The notes below the pieces were generated by a model that was not told where the DNA came from, made no database searches, and saw only the letters and a list, made by a program, of their open reading frames with translations. Made by a program: the position numbers and the translations under genes. From positions 727,475 through 791,474 of the forward strand of contig JAJZBZ010000002.1 of NCBI GenBank assembly GCA_021846275.1: a stretch of DNA of 64,000 bases, read 5' to 3'. The stretch comes from Acidobacteriota bacterium (GTDB lineage: Bacteria > Acidobacteriota > Terriglobia > Terriglobales > Acidobacteriaceae). Of the stretch, positions 52,017 to 61,512 are shown piece after piece (positions within the stretch are counted from its first letter, which is position 1; each line of letters opens with the position of its first letter).

Positions 52017-55000
52017 ATGAAGACCCGCTTTTGCCTGCTCCGCGCCATTCTCGCCGTGATCGTACTGTTCGCGGGATCGGGTGCGCTGTTTGCGCAGTAC
52101 AACATTGCGTCCACGACGCCGACTTCGTTTCTGTCGAACGTGACCACGAACCAGACTCTGACGGCAAACGGCTTTCTACCCACGCTCTTCGGGCCAAGCG
52201 AGTATGCCTACTGCTTTTACACCGGATATGGTGCCAGCGCGACGCCGATTATTCCGACGACAGCGACGGCAACGTCCTCCGTCATGGTCATACCGGCGAG
52301 CACGATCAACTCGATCCCCGCGAGTGCTTTTACGGCAGGATCGTTTCTGGCCAGCCTGACGATTATTCCATATGAGGGCACTTCTACTACCTGCATGGGT
52401 GCTGCCTACGCCGTTTCCAACACCTACTACGTGGTCATCGCCTACTCCTCAAGTGGCGGAAGTGGCGGCAGCGGCGGAAGTGGCGGCAGCGGCGGTTCAC
52501 TGGCTATTACAGGCGAGTCTCCGTCGGAGATTTTCGCAACCAATCCGGCGACAAACCTTCCCGCGCCGCCGAAGAGCATCAACATCAGCGGCATCGGCTT
52601 TGTGGCGCCGACGACGGTGAATTTTTCCTGGGGCAGTGGTAGCGGCAGCGGAACCGTGATTTATGAGTCGTACACTTCACTTCAGGTTGGTCTTCCAACG
52701 ATTCCAGCGGGAGTTGCGTCGATCACGCCGACGGTGTGCAACAGTGGCACGACCTGTGTGACGGGAACGGCGATTCCGGTTACCTCGCTGGCGACCACGA
52801 GCCGAACCATCAGTGCGGTGCCGAACCCTTCGATGGTTGGCGTGTCGACGACGGTTTCCGCCACTGTGACGGGCAGTTCCACGGTCGGTGCCCCGTCGGG
52901 TGTGGCTTCTGTCAGTGTGAACGGACAGACGCCGACGCCAACGAAGCTTGTCCTTGATCCTGCGACAGGAGCTTTTGTCTCCGGCGGGGGTGGAACTCTG
53001 GCCGCACTGCCATCTGCAACGCCTGTCATCGGAGACTTCAACGGCGACGGTATTCCTGACCTGGCTTATACGGACTACTCCAATCCGATTGCACTGCATG
53101 TCCTGCTGGGCGGCACTCCGGCGGGGAGTTTTCAGGCGGATACCTCATATACGAATGTCACCAGCGGCTGCTATACGGTGAACGAAATGGTCACGGCAGA
53201 TTTCAATAATGATGGTATCTCCGATGTGGCAGTCAGTTGCATCGACGCCAACGGTGTTGAGCACGTCTATGTCTCGCTCGGAAACGGGAATGGAAGTTTT
53301 CAGAACCCGAATCAACTGGCCAATCCGGCTGGATCTGTTCTGCTGACAGGAGACATGAATCACGATGGCAAAATGGATATCATCGTGGTCAATCTGAATT
53401 CCGGATCGAATGTCAGTCAATTTTCGGTGTATCTTGGCAATGGCGATGGAACCTTTACGGCCTCCACGGTTACATCCTTCGGTTTGGCTGCGGGCGCTCT
53501 GCCTAACTTTGAAATTGCAGATATAGACGGAGATGGCTACCCGGATTTTGTAGCGTTCAACTACGTTCCAGGTGCGACAACCGGAAGTATTGACATCTAT
53601 CGAAATCAGAGCAACACGCTATACGGAGTAAGTGGAGGTTCAGGCGCTAACACGCCCACTTATTCGATCAGCCTGCAGGCGTCAAGTTTTGCTTACCAGC
53701 AACTGGCCGTAGGCGATGTAAACGGTGATGGCCTGCCGGATTTGGTGACGGACTATGCTGTGACGTCATCTTCTACGCCGGAGTTCGGAGTCACAGCTTA
53801 CTTGAATGCCAGCAAGCCCGGGAGTATTGCCTTCCAGACCGGCCCGAATGTCACGATTCCGAACCAGGTGATCAATTTCGCCGTGGCTGATTTCAATGGA
53901 GACGGACTGGCCGATATCGCATTGGAAATCCCCTGCTCCAGTTGTTCTTTGCCGGGGTCGAACGTGCAGGTGCTGACTGGCGACGGAACCGGCAACTTCA
54001 CTGCCGCGTACCCAAATCTGCAAACGACAGGCAATACTGTTGGAACTTTTTTCCCTGTCTCGCTGGATGCAAATTCTTATACGGATTTGCTGGCGCTGCC
54101 TATCGGCGAGTCCTCGACAATCACTCTTTCCAGCTACATCACGAGCGGCAAAGCGAATGTGACATTCCCTTACGCGCCGACCACGGATGGCACGAATGCC
54201 ATATCGCTGAGCTATCCGGGGGATTTCAACTACACCGGGACATCGTCCTCGCTTTTGCTGCCAGTGAATGGCGCAGCGGTGACTGTGGGCGTGGGCAGTT
54301 CGCTGCTCAGCTCGCAGTATGATCAGCCAGTAACGCTGACGGCGACGGTTGGCTCCGCGTATGCAGGCAGTCCATCGGGAACTATCAGTTTTTATGACAC
54401 TGGCAAGCTGATTGGACAATCGACAATCGTGTCCGGCACGGCAACACTGACATTGAGTAATCTGGGTGTCGGCTCGCACACGATTACCGCTTCCTACGGC
54501 GGCAACATCGTGTATGCCACGGGCGCTTCGACAGGTTCGGTGCCTCTGACCGTGACTCAGGCGCAGCCCGTGGTCACCTGGGTTCCTGCTCCGACGACGC
54601 TGACCTACGGGACAGCATTGACTGTGGCGCAACTGGATGCCGTGGTCGCCGACAAATTCGCGACGACCATTCCGGGCACATATCAGTACAGCGTCTCTGC
54701 CGGACAGATTCTTGGCGCTGGCAGTCATACACTGCTTGTAACCTTCACTCCGACCGACAGGGTGGATTTCGCGACGGTAACCGGTTCAGTTGTGCTCCAG
54801 GTGAATCAGGCAACGCCGTTGATCCAGTGGACAGCTCCGGTGGCGATTGTGGTCGGGACTCCGCTTTCAGCCGCGCAACTGGATGCTACGGCCACGGGAC
54901 CATTGGGGTTGGTTCCGGGGCAGTTCACTTACGTTCCAGGGGCGGGTACGATTCTTCCGTCGGGAGCAGGCCAGAAGCTCGCCGTCACCTTTGTGCCCAC

Positions 55001-55985
55001 GGATACAACTGACTATGCCAACGGCGCGGGCACCAACACGATTACGGTGATTCCGCTCACCATTACGCAGATTTCCCCCTCCAGCATTCCGCTTGGCGCG
55101 GCGGCTACAACAGTTACACTTACTGGGGAGGGTTTCCTTTCTAATTCAGTGGTGAATGTGAATGGGATTGCAACTGCAACAACTTACATTTCGGCCAATA
55201 GTCTGAGCGTGGTTGTGCCATCCAGTGTGCTTCAGAAGATTCAGCCGCTTGCAATCACCGTAACTGACCCGACCCAGGCCGAAACTTCGAATGCGATCTC
55301 TGTACAAATCGCCGCGCCTACGCCGACAGCCACCTTCAGCGGTCCCTCCACGGCACAGCCCGCGCAACAGCCTACCCTCAGCTTCACGCTGACCTCGGGC
55401 TATCCAGTGCCGCTGACTGGAACCCTCACGCTGACGTTCGTCGGAGTTGGCGGTGTGGATGATCCAACGATCCAGTTCGCCACGGGAGGCCGGACGCAGA
55501 CCTTCACAATACCCGCAAACAGCACAGTCAGCCCTACCATTCAGATTCAAAGCGGAACCGTCGCCGGCACGATTACCGTGAGCCTGTCGCTGACGGCCGG
55601 AGGTCAGAATGTGACGCCATCAAGCATTACTCCGGTGAACATCACGCTGCCGACGAGCGCGCCCGGGATTACGAACGTGTCCCTAAGTCAGAATGGAGAT
55701 ACTCTGACAGTGGTTATCACGGGCTATTCCAATTCGCGTGAGATAGACTCGGCGACCTTTAACTTCAACGCAGCTCCAGGGGATTCGCTCACGACTAGTG
55801 AAATTGTAGTACCTGTTCTCCACCTGTTTCAGGGCTGGTATGACAGTGCAACGTCACAGGAGTATGGCTCCGAGTTCAAGTACACCCAGATCTTCACCAT
55901 AAGCGGCGGGGCTTCGTCGATTGGGTCTTTGACAGTGACCTTAACGAACTCCACTGGAACGTCTGCGACGGAAACAGTCAAGTGA
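52017..55985 (+). CDS. Giant secreted FG-GAP/Ig/IPT repeat protein
   Basis: A 1322-aa exported protein with a signal peptide ending at 'GSGALFAQ'. The order is: N-terminal beta domain; Gly-Ser linker (about 147-162); IPT-like region; at least six FG-GAP/VCBS calcium-loop repeats in about 340-650 ('GDFNGDGIPDLAY', 'ADFNNDGISDVAV', 'GDMNHDGKMDIIV', 'ADIDGDGYPDFVA', 'GDVNGDGLPDLVT', 'ADFNGDGLADIAL'); Ig-like and MBG-like repeats (about 720-1000); an IPT/TIG domain (about 1020-1100); and C-terminal beta strands. It has no enzyme motif. It is probably an adhesin or matrix protein. It is less GC-rich at codon level than the neighbours. Confidence 0.88.
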   Translation: MKTRFCLLRAILAVIVLFAGSGALFAQYNIASTTPTSFLSNVTTNQTLTANGFLPTLFGPSEYAYCFYTGYGASATPIIPTTATATSSVMVIPASTINSIPASAFTAGSFLASLTIIPYEGTSTTCMGAAYAVSNTYYVVIAYSSSGGSGGSGGSGGSGGSLAITGESPSEIFATNPATNLPAPPKSINISGIGFVAPTTVNFSWGSGSGSGTVIYESYTSLQVGLPTIPAGVASITPTVCNSGTTCVTGTAIPVTSLATTSRTISAVPNPSMVGVSTTVSATVTGSSTVGAPSGVASVSVNGQTPTPTKLVLDPATGAFVSGGGGTLAALPSATPVIGDFNGDGIPDLAYTDYSNPIALHVLLGGTPAGSFQADTSYTNVTSGCYTVNEMVTADFNNDGISDVAVSCIDANGVEHVYVSLGNGNGSFQNPNQLANPAGSVLLTGDMNHDGKMDIIVVNLNSGSNVSQFSVYLGNGDGTFTASTVTSFGLAAGALPNFEIADIDGDGYPDFVAFNYVPGATTGSIDIYRNQSNTLYGVSGGSGANTPTYSISLQASSFAYQQLAVGDVNGDGLPDLVTDYAVTSSSTPEFGVTAYLNASKPGSIAFQTGPNVTIPNQVINFAVADFNGDGLADIALEIPCSSCSLPGSNVQVLTGDGTGNFTAAYPNLQTTGNTVGTFFPVSLDANSYTDLLALPIGESSTITLSSYITSGKANVTFPYAPTTDGTNAISLSYPGDFNYTGTSSSLLLPVNGAAVTVGVGSSLLSSQYDQPVTLTATVGSAYAGSPSGTISFYDTGKLIGQSTIVSGTATLTLSNLGVGSHTITASYGGNIVYATGASTGSVPLTVTQAQPVVTWVPAPTTLTYGTALTVAQLDAVVADKFATTIPGTYQYSVSAGQILGAGSHTLLVTFTPTDRVDFATVTGSVVLQVNQATPLIQWTAPVAIVVGTPLSAAQLDATATGPLGLVPGQFTYVPGAGTILPSGAGQKLAVTFVPTDTTDYANGAGTNTITVIPLTITQISPSSIPLGAAATTVTLTGEGFLSNSVVNVNGIATATTYISANSLSVVVPSSVLQKIQPLAITVTDPTQAETSNAISVQIAAPTPTATFSGPSTAQPAQQPTLSFTLTSGYPVPLTGTLTLTFVGVGGVDDPTIQFATGGRTQTFTIPANSTVSPTIQIQSGTVAGTITVSLSLTAGGQNVTPSSITPVNITLPTSAPGITNVSLSQNGDTLTVVITGYSNSREIDSATFNFNAAPGDSLTTSEIVVPVLHLFQGWYDSATSQEYGSEFKYTQIFTISGGASSIGSLTVTLTNSTGTSATETVK
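52455..52490 (+). repeat. Two 18-bp tandem repeats encoding a Gly-Ser linker
   Basis: The unit 'ggcggaagtggcggcagc' occurs twice in tandem (52455-52472, 52473-52490), with partial units on both sides. It encodes the GGSGGS linker of the giant protein. Confidence 0.85.
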
Positions 55986-56011
55986 AACTTATTTTGTAAC
56001 AGGAAGAAAAG

Positions 56012-56725
56012 ATGCTTTCAGCGGCCTTTCGACAACCACGCGCACTGCAACGGAGCCTGATCTGTCTGGTATCCGTCCTGCTCGCCTCACAGCCGGTTTT
56101 TGCCTGGAGCGGAGAAGGAATCCGCCCGCGCGCAGAAGAGCCGGTTTCAAGCAATTCCCTGCTGCCGACCGCCGCCGAGCCGGAAGGAAGTGGCCAGCCG
56201 CTGCAGATTGATATTCTCGATGGCGAAGGCGCTTTGAACAACATTCGTGCGCGTACAGCGCGCGAGCCGATTGTGCAGGTGACAGACAAGAACCATAAGC
56301 CCGTGGCAGGCGCGCTGGTGATCTTTGCTATTCAGCCGGGCACCAAGTCCGGGAGCGGATTGCTTCACCGCGCGGCGAGCGCCAGCTTTCACGGTCCCCG
56401 GACGCTTCGCCTACGGACCGATCAGAATGGCCGCGCAACAGCTCGCGGACTCACCCCGAATGGCCAGGTTGGAAGTTTTGTCATCGAGGTCACGGCAGTT
56501 GCCGGACCTTTGACGGCAACGGCCATCATTCACCAACAGAATGTTGTTGGTCCGAAGCCCACAAACTCCACCGCGCATTCATTTCTTGGACCGCATACCG
56601 GTCTGTTTACCTGGACTGCGCTGGGAACGGTTGTTGCTGCTACGACTGTGATCACGATCATCGTAGTAAATGGGAATAGCAGTACCAATATCAGCACCGG
56701 AGCCGGAACTGTAGGCAAGCCCTGA
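56012..56725 (+). CDS. Ig-like (Big_1-like) secreted/anchored protein
   Basis: A 237-aa protein with signal peptide 'SLICLVSVLLASQPVFA', then a proline-rich section, an Ig-like domain ('EPIVQVTDKNHKPVAGALVIFAI', 'LRLRTDQNGRATARGL', 'GSFVIEVTAVAGPLTATA'), and a C-terminal membrane helix ('LGTVVAATTVITIIVV') followed by a short Ser/Gly tail. A ribosome site 'aggaagaa' precedes the ATG. It closes the surface-protein operon and may anchor the complex (inference). Confidence 0.75.
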   Translation: MLSAAFRQPRALQRSLICLVSVLLASQPVFAWSGEGIRPRAEEPVSSNSLLPTAAEPEGSGQPLQIDILDGEGALNNIRARTAREPIVQVTDKNHKPVAGALVIFAIQPGTKSGSGLLHRAASASFHGPRTLRLRTDQNGRATARGLTPNGQVGSFVIEVTAVAGPLTATAIIHQQNVVGPKPTNSTAHSFLGPHTGLFTWTALGTVVAATTVITIIVVNGNSSTNISTGAGTVGKP

Positions 56726-56788
56726 TGACGAAAGCCATGAAGACAGCGCGCAGGTAAAGATATGCAGATCGGATGCGAGTTCGCCGAC

Positions 56789-57514
56789 TCAGGAGCGTTG
56801 CGTGAGTGCGGTGCGGACGATCTCTTCGGCGTGAAGCAGGACTTCTTCCAGCGTCAGATAGGTTGAGTCCAGGATGATGGCATCAGCGGCTGGGCGCAGC
56901 GGCGAGACGGCGCGATTGCGGTCGCGTTCGTCGCGGGCGCGCAGTTCCTTGGCTACTTCGTCCGAGGGGCGTGCGGCAGGCGTGTTTCCGGTTTGCTCGA
57001 AGCGGCGTTGACCACGCACTTCCGGTGATGCGTCGAGAAAGATTTTCACGTCGGCATGAGGAAAGACGACGGTGCCAATGTCGCGTCCCTCCATGACGAC
57101 CCCCCCATGCGCGCCAAGCTCTTGCTGGCGCGCGACCATCCAGGCGCGAACCCGGGGATGAACGCTGACGCGCGAGGCCGCGTCGGTGATCTCCGGGGTG
57201 CGCAGCAGTGCGGTGACGTCCTCGCCATCGAGCAGCACACGGTTGCCGTCCGGCTGCTGCATCAGAGTGATGATCGTGGAGCCACTCAGCAGAGCCAGCG
57301 CATCCTCGTTGTCGAAGGCAGTGGCCACGCGCTGCGCCTTCAGGGCGAAGGCGCGGTACATGGCTCCAGTTTCGAGGTTCAGCAGGCCGAAGCGGGCTGC
57401 CAAGTGCCGGGCGACGGTGCTCTTGCCCGCGCCTGCCGGGCCATCAATGGTGACGACCAGTCCACGAGTCGACGGACTGTGGAGGTCGGACTTTCTGGTC
57501 GTCTCCGTTGTCAC
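56789..57514 (-). CDS. cmk: Cytidylate kinase
   Basis: A 241-aa CMP/dCMP kinase. P-loop 'VTIDGPAGAGKSTVARHLAA', then 'LLNLETGAMYRAFAL' (normally 'YLDTGAMYR'), 'VVMEGRDIGTVVFPHADVKIFL' and 'ARDERDRNRAVSPLRPAADAI'. There is an N-terminal extension of about 16 residues. Its 5' end overlaps the stop of the upstream basic-tail protein by four bases (ATGA), so it is translationally coupled. Confidence 0.95.
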   Translation of the reverse strand: MTTETTRKSDLHSPSTRGLVVTIDGPAGAGKSTVARHLAARFGLLNLETGAMYRAFALKAQRVATAFDNEDALALLSGSTIITLMQQPDGNRVLLDGEDVTALLRTPEITDAASRVSVHPRVRAWMVARQQELGAHGGVVMEGRDIGTVVFPHADVKIFLDASPEVRGQRRFEQTGNTPAARPSDEVAKELRARDERDRNRAVSPLRPAADAIILDSTYLTLEEVLLHAEEIVRTALTQRS

Positions 57515-59169
57515 CGCGCGCGATTCCGGGCTGACGGTTTTGCGCCGGTCTTTGATCGCGAGGCGGAGTTGCGAGCCGAGGCACCGACGAGGCTGAAGCG
57601 GCGCGAGGCGGAACTGCGTGGCGCACTCTCTGCGCGCCTGACTGCTGGTCGGCGCTCGGTGCTCGGGCGGTCAGCGGGCCGCTGCGAGCCGGTGGATTTT
57701 GCTGACGGTCGGCTGCTGCCAAGCCGTGTTCCGGGCCGCGCAGCCGGTTTTGCCGCTGCGCCCGGTCGAGCCGGTTTGCGAGCGGAAGTCGATGCCGCAG
57801 CGCGAAAGCCGCGATCCGAAAGGCTGGCCGCGTTGCTGCGACCTGTTCCGCCATTGCCGACACCTCGCTCGCCGCGCTTGCGCGTAATTCCGGAGGGCTT
57901 TTCTGCACTCTGAAAACGAGTTGAAGCCGGGCGAGCGATGCGGGCGGCCTTCTTGGTTGTGCGCGAAGTGGCTCCGCTGCCATTGCTGGCCGGGCATCGC
58001 CGAGATTCGGCTGGCTTGCGGCCAGAGGTCTTGCTCCCGTTTTGCGAACCAGCGGCATGGGGGCGAGCCGAAGGGCGAGCACTGGAATGATTACCGCAGG
58101 CACCCGCTCTGCCGGATTCTGCCCGTTGAGTCGGATCGGAATGCCCTGCGGCGGGACGGTTTGACCGTGAAGCAGCGAACTCCGAGTTTTTCGGCGCGCT
58201 GTTGCTTTGGCGTTCAGCAAAAGCAGCCAGGGAGATGGAGTCATCGCTGGCGTGCTCGAAATCGTCGACTGGGCGCGGGTAGCGATGAAGATAGCTCGAT
58301 CCACTGATGCTGAACGACGGTTCTGCGGGAAACTCCGGCAGCGTGCCGGCGACGTAGTAGAGCGGCAACTGGCCGACGCTCGTCGTGTGCACCTGACGCG
58401 TGGCGGCGAGGCCGCGCACGACTTCGCGAATTTTGCTGCGCGAGGTGAGCGCGGAGAGAAACATCTCGATGTCTTCCATGGAGGCGGCGATGACGGCTTG
58501 CAGATAAATTGACGCCAGCACGGAGATGGCCGTGACCTGGGACGTGGACGCGCCTTCGGCGATGGCCTTCTGGAAGCGCTGGCGAAGCGGCTGCCAGAGC
58601 GCGGGCTTGCCGTGTGCGGGCACGACGGGAATGACGCGAAGCTGGCGCCAGAGTTCATGAAGAGCGCGCAGAGTGGCGGCTTCGGTCACTTCGCGACCGA
58701 GAGCGTCGCGCAACTGTGGAGCGGACTGGTTGCCGGATTCGAGCTGTTTGGCGACCTGAACGGCGAGCGGCGAGACCTGACGCGAGCCGGTGAGCTGAGG
58801 CGGACGGCGCCAGTCACGGTCGCCACGCAGAGCATAGACGTAGGGCAGCACCCAGCTTGCGACCACATAGTCGGGCTGGTCACCGGGCTGGCCGTTCAGA
58901 CTCAGGCGCACGGCGACGCCCTCAGCTTCGAGTCGGATCAGAAACCCTTCCGACGAGGCGATCAGATCCAGATGCGGATCGGCGACCCGCTGTCCGGCTA
59001 CGGCCTCGACGAAGGTGGGGGCAGTGAAGCCCGCTTGAACAGAACGAGGCAGAAAGAGACACAGTCCCGTCTCCTCGATCCACGTACGGACATCCTCGTA
59101 CTGCATTGCGGCATGTCCGTTATGGCGCATCCTTTCGGAGCGCGCTGCTTCCAGTTGCTCTGCTGTCAA
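57511..59169 (-). CDS. Putative winged-helix protein with long basic tail
   Basis: About 552 aa from a TTG at 59169, chosen because 'ggaaagagg' lies six bases before it and it starts a helix ('TAEQLEAARSERMRHNG'). The frame is open to 59340. The N-terminal 300 residues are folded, with 'LRALHELWRQLRVIPVV', 'SASTSQVTAISVLASIYL'-like and 'RSKIREVVRGLAATRQV' blocks resembling AlkZ/YcaQ-like winged-helix regions (tentative). The last about 220 residues are Arg/Ser/Ala/Pro-rich and disordered, suited to nucleic-acid binding. It lies between mutL and cmk on the same strand, and a DNA-repair link is possible. Confidence 0.65.
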   Translation of the reverse strand: MTAEQLEAARSERMRHNGHAAMQYEDVRTWIEETGLCLFLPRSVQAGFTAPTFVEAVAGQRVADPHLDLIASSEGFLIRLEAEGVAVRLSLNGQPGDQPDYVVASWVLPYVYALRGDRDWRRPPQLTGSRQVSPLAVQVAKQLESGNQSAPQLRDALGREVTEAATLRALHELWRQLRVIPVVPAHGKPALWQPLRQRFQKAIAEGASTSQVTAISVLASIYLQAVIAASMEDIEMFLSALTSRSKIREVVRGLAATRQVHTTSVGQLPLYYVAGTLPEFPAEPSFSISGSSYLHRYPRPVDDFEHASDDSISLAAFAERQSNSAPKNSEFAASRSNRPAAGHSDPTQRAESGRAGACGNHSSARPSARPHAAGSQNGSKTSGRKPAESRRCPASNGSGATSRTTKKAARIARPASTRFQSAEKPSGITRKRGERGVGNGGTGRSNAASLSDRGFRAAASTSARKPARPGAAAKPAARPGTRLGSSRPSAKSTGSQRPADRPSTERRPAVRRAESAPRSSASRRFSLVGASARNSASRSKTGAKPSARNRAR

Positions 59170-59361
59170 AGAAAACCTCTTTCCAGGCTGATTCGCGCTG
59201 AATCCAGACTGGGAGGGCCGGAAGCCGGTGAAAAATCGGTGCTTCGCACGGGGGCAGGCGAAGCAGCGCCGGGCCGGAACTCCAGGAGAATCAACGCGAT
59301 CTGGCGGAATTGCCGAACGCAGATGCTTCCTTGGAAGCAAGTTCTGCGTCCTCCAGCGGAT

Positions 59362-61455
59362 TCAAATCCGCTGGAATGCCCGCTGGATCTCTATCCAAGA
59401 ATACCTCAAAGTGATTGGACGTCCATGTGGACAAGAGGTTGGATGGTGAGTTTTTGACAATTCTTCGAGGAGCCAGGCCATTTTTTGCTGTTCCAGGGGG
59501 GTGTTGATCTTGATGGCGGAGTGGCAGGCGATGGAGGCGGCGACCCGTCCACGGAGGGTGCGCAGGTCTGCGGGCAGGTCGCGGCGCGGCAGCGGAGCGT
59601 CGGGGGAGTTGTCGCGATCCAGCCCGCCGGTCTGCTCGATGACCTGGGTGAGCATGCGCTCCATTTCGCCGCCTTCGAGGCCGATGGGCGCGGCGTGGAT
59701 GGCGATGGTGCGCCGGCCAAAGGGTTGCGCTTCGAAGCCGTTGCGCTCCAGTTCCTCGGCAATCGAGGCGAAGATGACCATCTGCCAGGGTTGCAGCTCG
59801 ACCAGGACGGGCATGAGCAGGCGCTGGCGCTGCACAGCCTCCACATCGCGGCTGGCGAGGATTTTTTCAAACAGCACACGCTCGTGGGCAACGTGCTGGT
59901 CGATGATCCAGAGTCCCTCGTCGTTGACGGCGAGGATGAAGGAGTTGCGAAGCTGGCCGAGCGGGCGCAGCGTGGCCAGAGCGTGGAGCGTGGCGGCGGT
60001 CGCGACGTTTGCCGACGCATCGGCGGCAGGCAAGGCACCGAGCAAGGCGGGCAGCGCGGCCTGCCAGTCGGCAAAAGGCTGTGGCTGAGCGGCAAAGGGC
60101 AGCGACTTCGGCACGGCGGTCGGCGGCTTCGGAGCAAGCCGGAAATCGGTTTCGGAATCTGGCCGAAAATCGGGCTGGGATACTTCGCCGATCCTCTCAT
60201 TCGCCTGCGCGGTCATGGCAGGCTCGCCGGGCTGGCCAGTGGCTTGAATGGGAATATCCGACGGCCCCGGCAGGTGAGAGGCGGCAACGGGCAGCAGCGA
60301 AGCGGACGTAGTGGTCGTCTCCAGCGCGGCCAGGAATCCGGCAGCCGGGCGCGACTGCACCAGCGCTGCGCGCAGGCTGTCGCGCAGGAAGTCGTGGACC
60401 AGCGACTGCTGGCGGAAGCGAACCTCGGTTTTGGCGGGGTGGACGTTGACATCGACCTCCTCGGGCGGCATCTCCAGAAAGAGCAGGGCGACCGGGTAGC
60501 TGGTCGGTGGCAGGATGTTGCGATAGGCCTCGGAGATGGCGTGCAGCAGCAGACGGTCGCGGATCAGTCGGCGGTTGACGAAGAGATAGATCGAGTTGCG
60601 ATTGAGCTTCTGCAACTCCGGTTTGGAGTAGAAACCGCTCAGGCGCATCTGGCCGGGATTGCGCGGCGGCTGGGCTGGATCGATCTTCCACGGCGGCGGT
60701 TCGGGCAGGCCGGAGCGGTCGAGCGCGGTTTCCGCGGCGACGGGCAGCAGATGGCGCAGCGTCTCCGCGCCAAAGACCTGAAAGATGCGCTCCTCGGTGC
60801 GCAGCACGGGCGGCGCGTTCAGCAGGGTGTGCGTGCCGCTGACCAGCTCGAAGTGCTTGTCCGGGTGGGCCAGCGCGTAGTGTGTGACCAGCGCGGTGAC
60901 GTGCGCGGTCTCGGTGGACTCGGCGCGGAGAAATTTGCGCCGCGCCGGAGTGTTGAAGAAGAGATCGCGAATGGTGAAGCAGGCACCGGGCGGCAGCGCG
61001 GCGTCCTCGACGGTGAGGATTTTGCCACCTGCGATCTCGACGCGAGTGCCGACAGGGCGCGCGATGGACGTATTGAGAGCTGCTTCGGGCGTGGCGTTGG
61101 CAGCGATCTCGGGCGCGGTTTCGAGCGTGAGCCGCGAGACCGAGGCAATCGACGGCAGGGCTTCGCCGCGAAAGCCGAGCGTGGCAATCGAGAGCAGTTC
61201 GTCGGCGGTGCGCAGCTTGCTGGTGGCGTGGCGCTCAAAGGCCAGCAGCGCGTCGTCGCGGTTCATCCCGCAGCCATTGTCCAGAATGCGGATGAGCCTG
61301 CGGCCGCCGGCCTCGATCTCGATGCGGATACGCGTCGCGTCGGCGTCGAGCGAGTTTTCAAGCAGTTCCTTGACGACCGACGCGGGCCGGTCCACCACCT
61401 CGCCGGCGGCGATCTGGTTGGCGACCTGGTCGGAAAGAATGCGTATGCGGCCCAT
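59362..61455 (-). CDS. mutL: DNA mismatch repair protein MutL
   Basis: A 697-aa MutL. The N-terminal GHKL ATPase shows 'VANQIAAGEVVDRPASVVKEL', 'ENSLDADATRI', 'ILDNGCGM' and 'ATLGFRGEALPSIASVS'. The C-terminal domain carries the endonuclease signature 'DQHVAHERVLFE' (DQHA(x)2E(x)4E with Ala changed to Val), 'ACHSAIK' and 'CPHGRPITL'. It therefore belongs to the nicking MutL class rather than the E. coli type. A proline-rich linker joins the halves. The cmk-side genes follow on the same strand. Confidence 0.97.
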   Translation of the reverse strand: MGRIRILSDQVANQIAAGEVVDRPASVVKELLENSLDADATRIRIEIEAGGRRLIRILDNGCGMNRDDALLAFERHATSKLRTADELLSIATLGFRGEALPSIASVSRLTLETAPEIAANATPEAALNTSIARPVGTRVEIAGGKILTVEDAALPPGACFTIRDLFFNTPARRKFLRAESTETAHVTALVTHYALAHPDKHFELVSGTHTLLNAPPVLRTEERIFQVFGAETLRHLLPVAAETALDRSGLPEPPPWKIDPAQPPRNPGQMRLSGFYSKPELQKLNRNSIYLFVNRRLIRDRLLLHAISEAYRNILPPTSYPVALLFLEMPPEEVDVNVHPAKTEVRFRQQSLVHDFLRDSLRAALVQSRPAAGFLAALETTTTSASLLPVAASHLPGPSDIPIQATGQPGEPAMTAQANERIGEVSQPDFRPDSETDFRLAPKPPTAVPKSLPFAAQPQPFADWQAALPALLGALPAADASANVATAATLHALATLRPLGQLRNSFILAVNDEGLWIIDQHVAHERVLFEKILASRDVEAVQRQRLLMPVLVELQPWQMVIFASIAEELERNGFEAQPFGRRTIAIHAAPIGLEGGEMERMLTQVIEQTGGLDRDNSPDAPLPRRDLPADLRTLRGRVAASIACHSAIKINTPLEQQKMAWLLEELSKTHHPTSCPHGRPITLRYSWIEIQRAFQRI

Positions 61456-61512
61456 GCTCTGGACCAGAGTATCGCAGCGAATGTGCGCTCAGCAGAGCGG
61501 GAAGGCTGAAAT

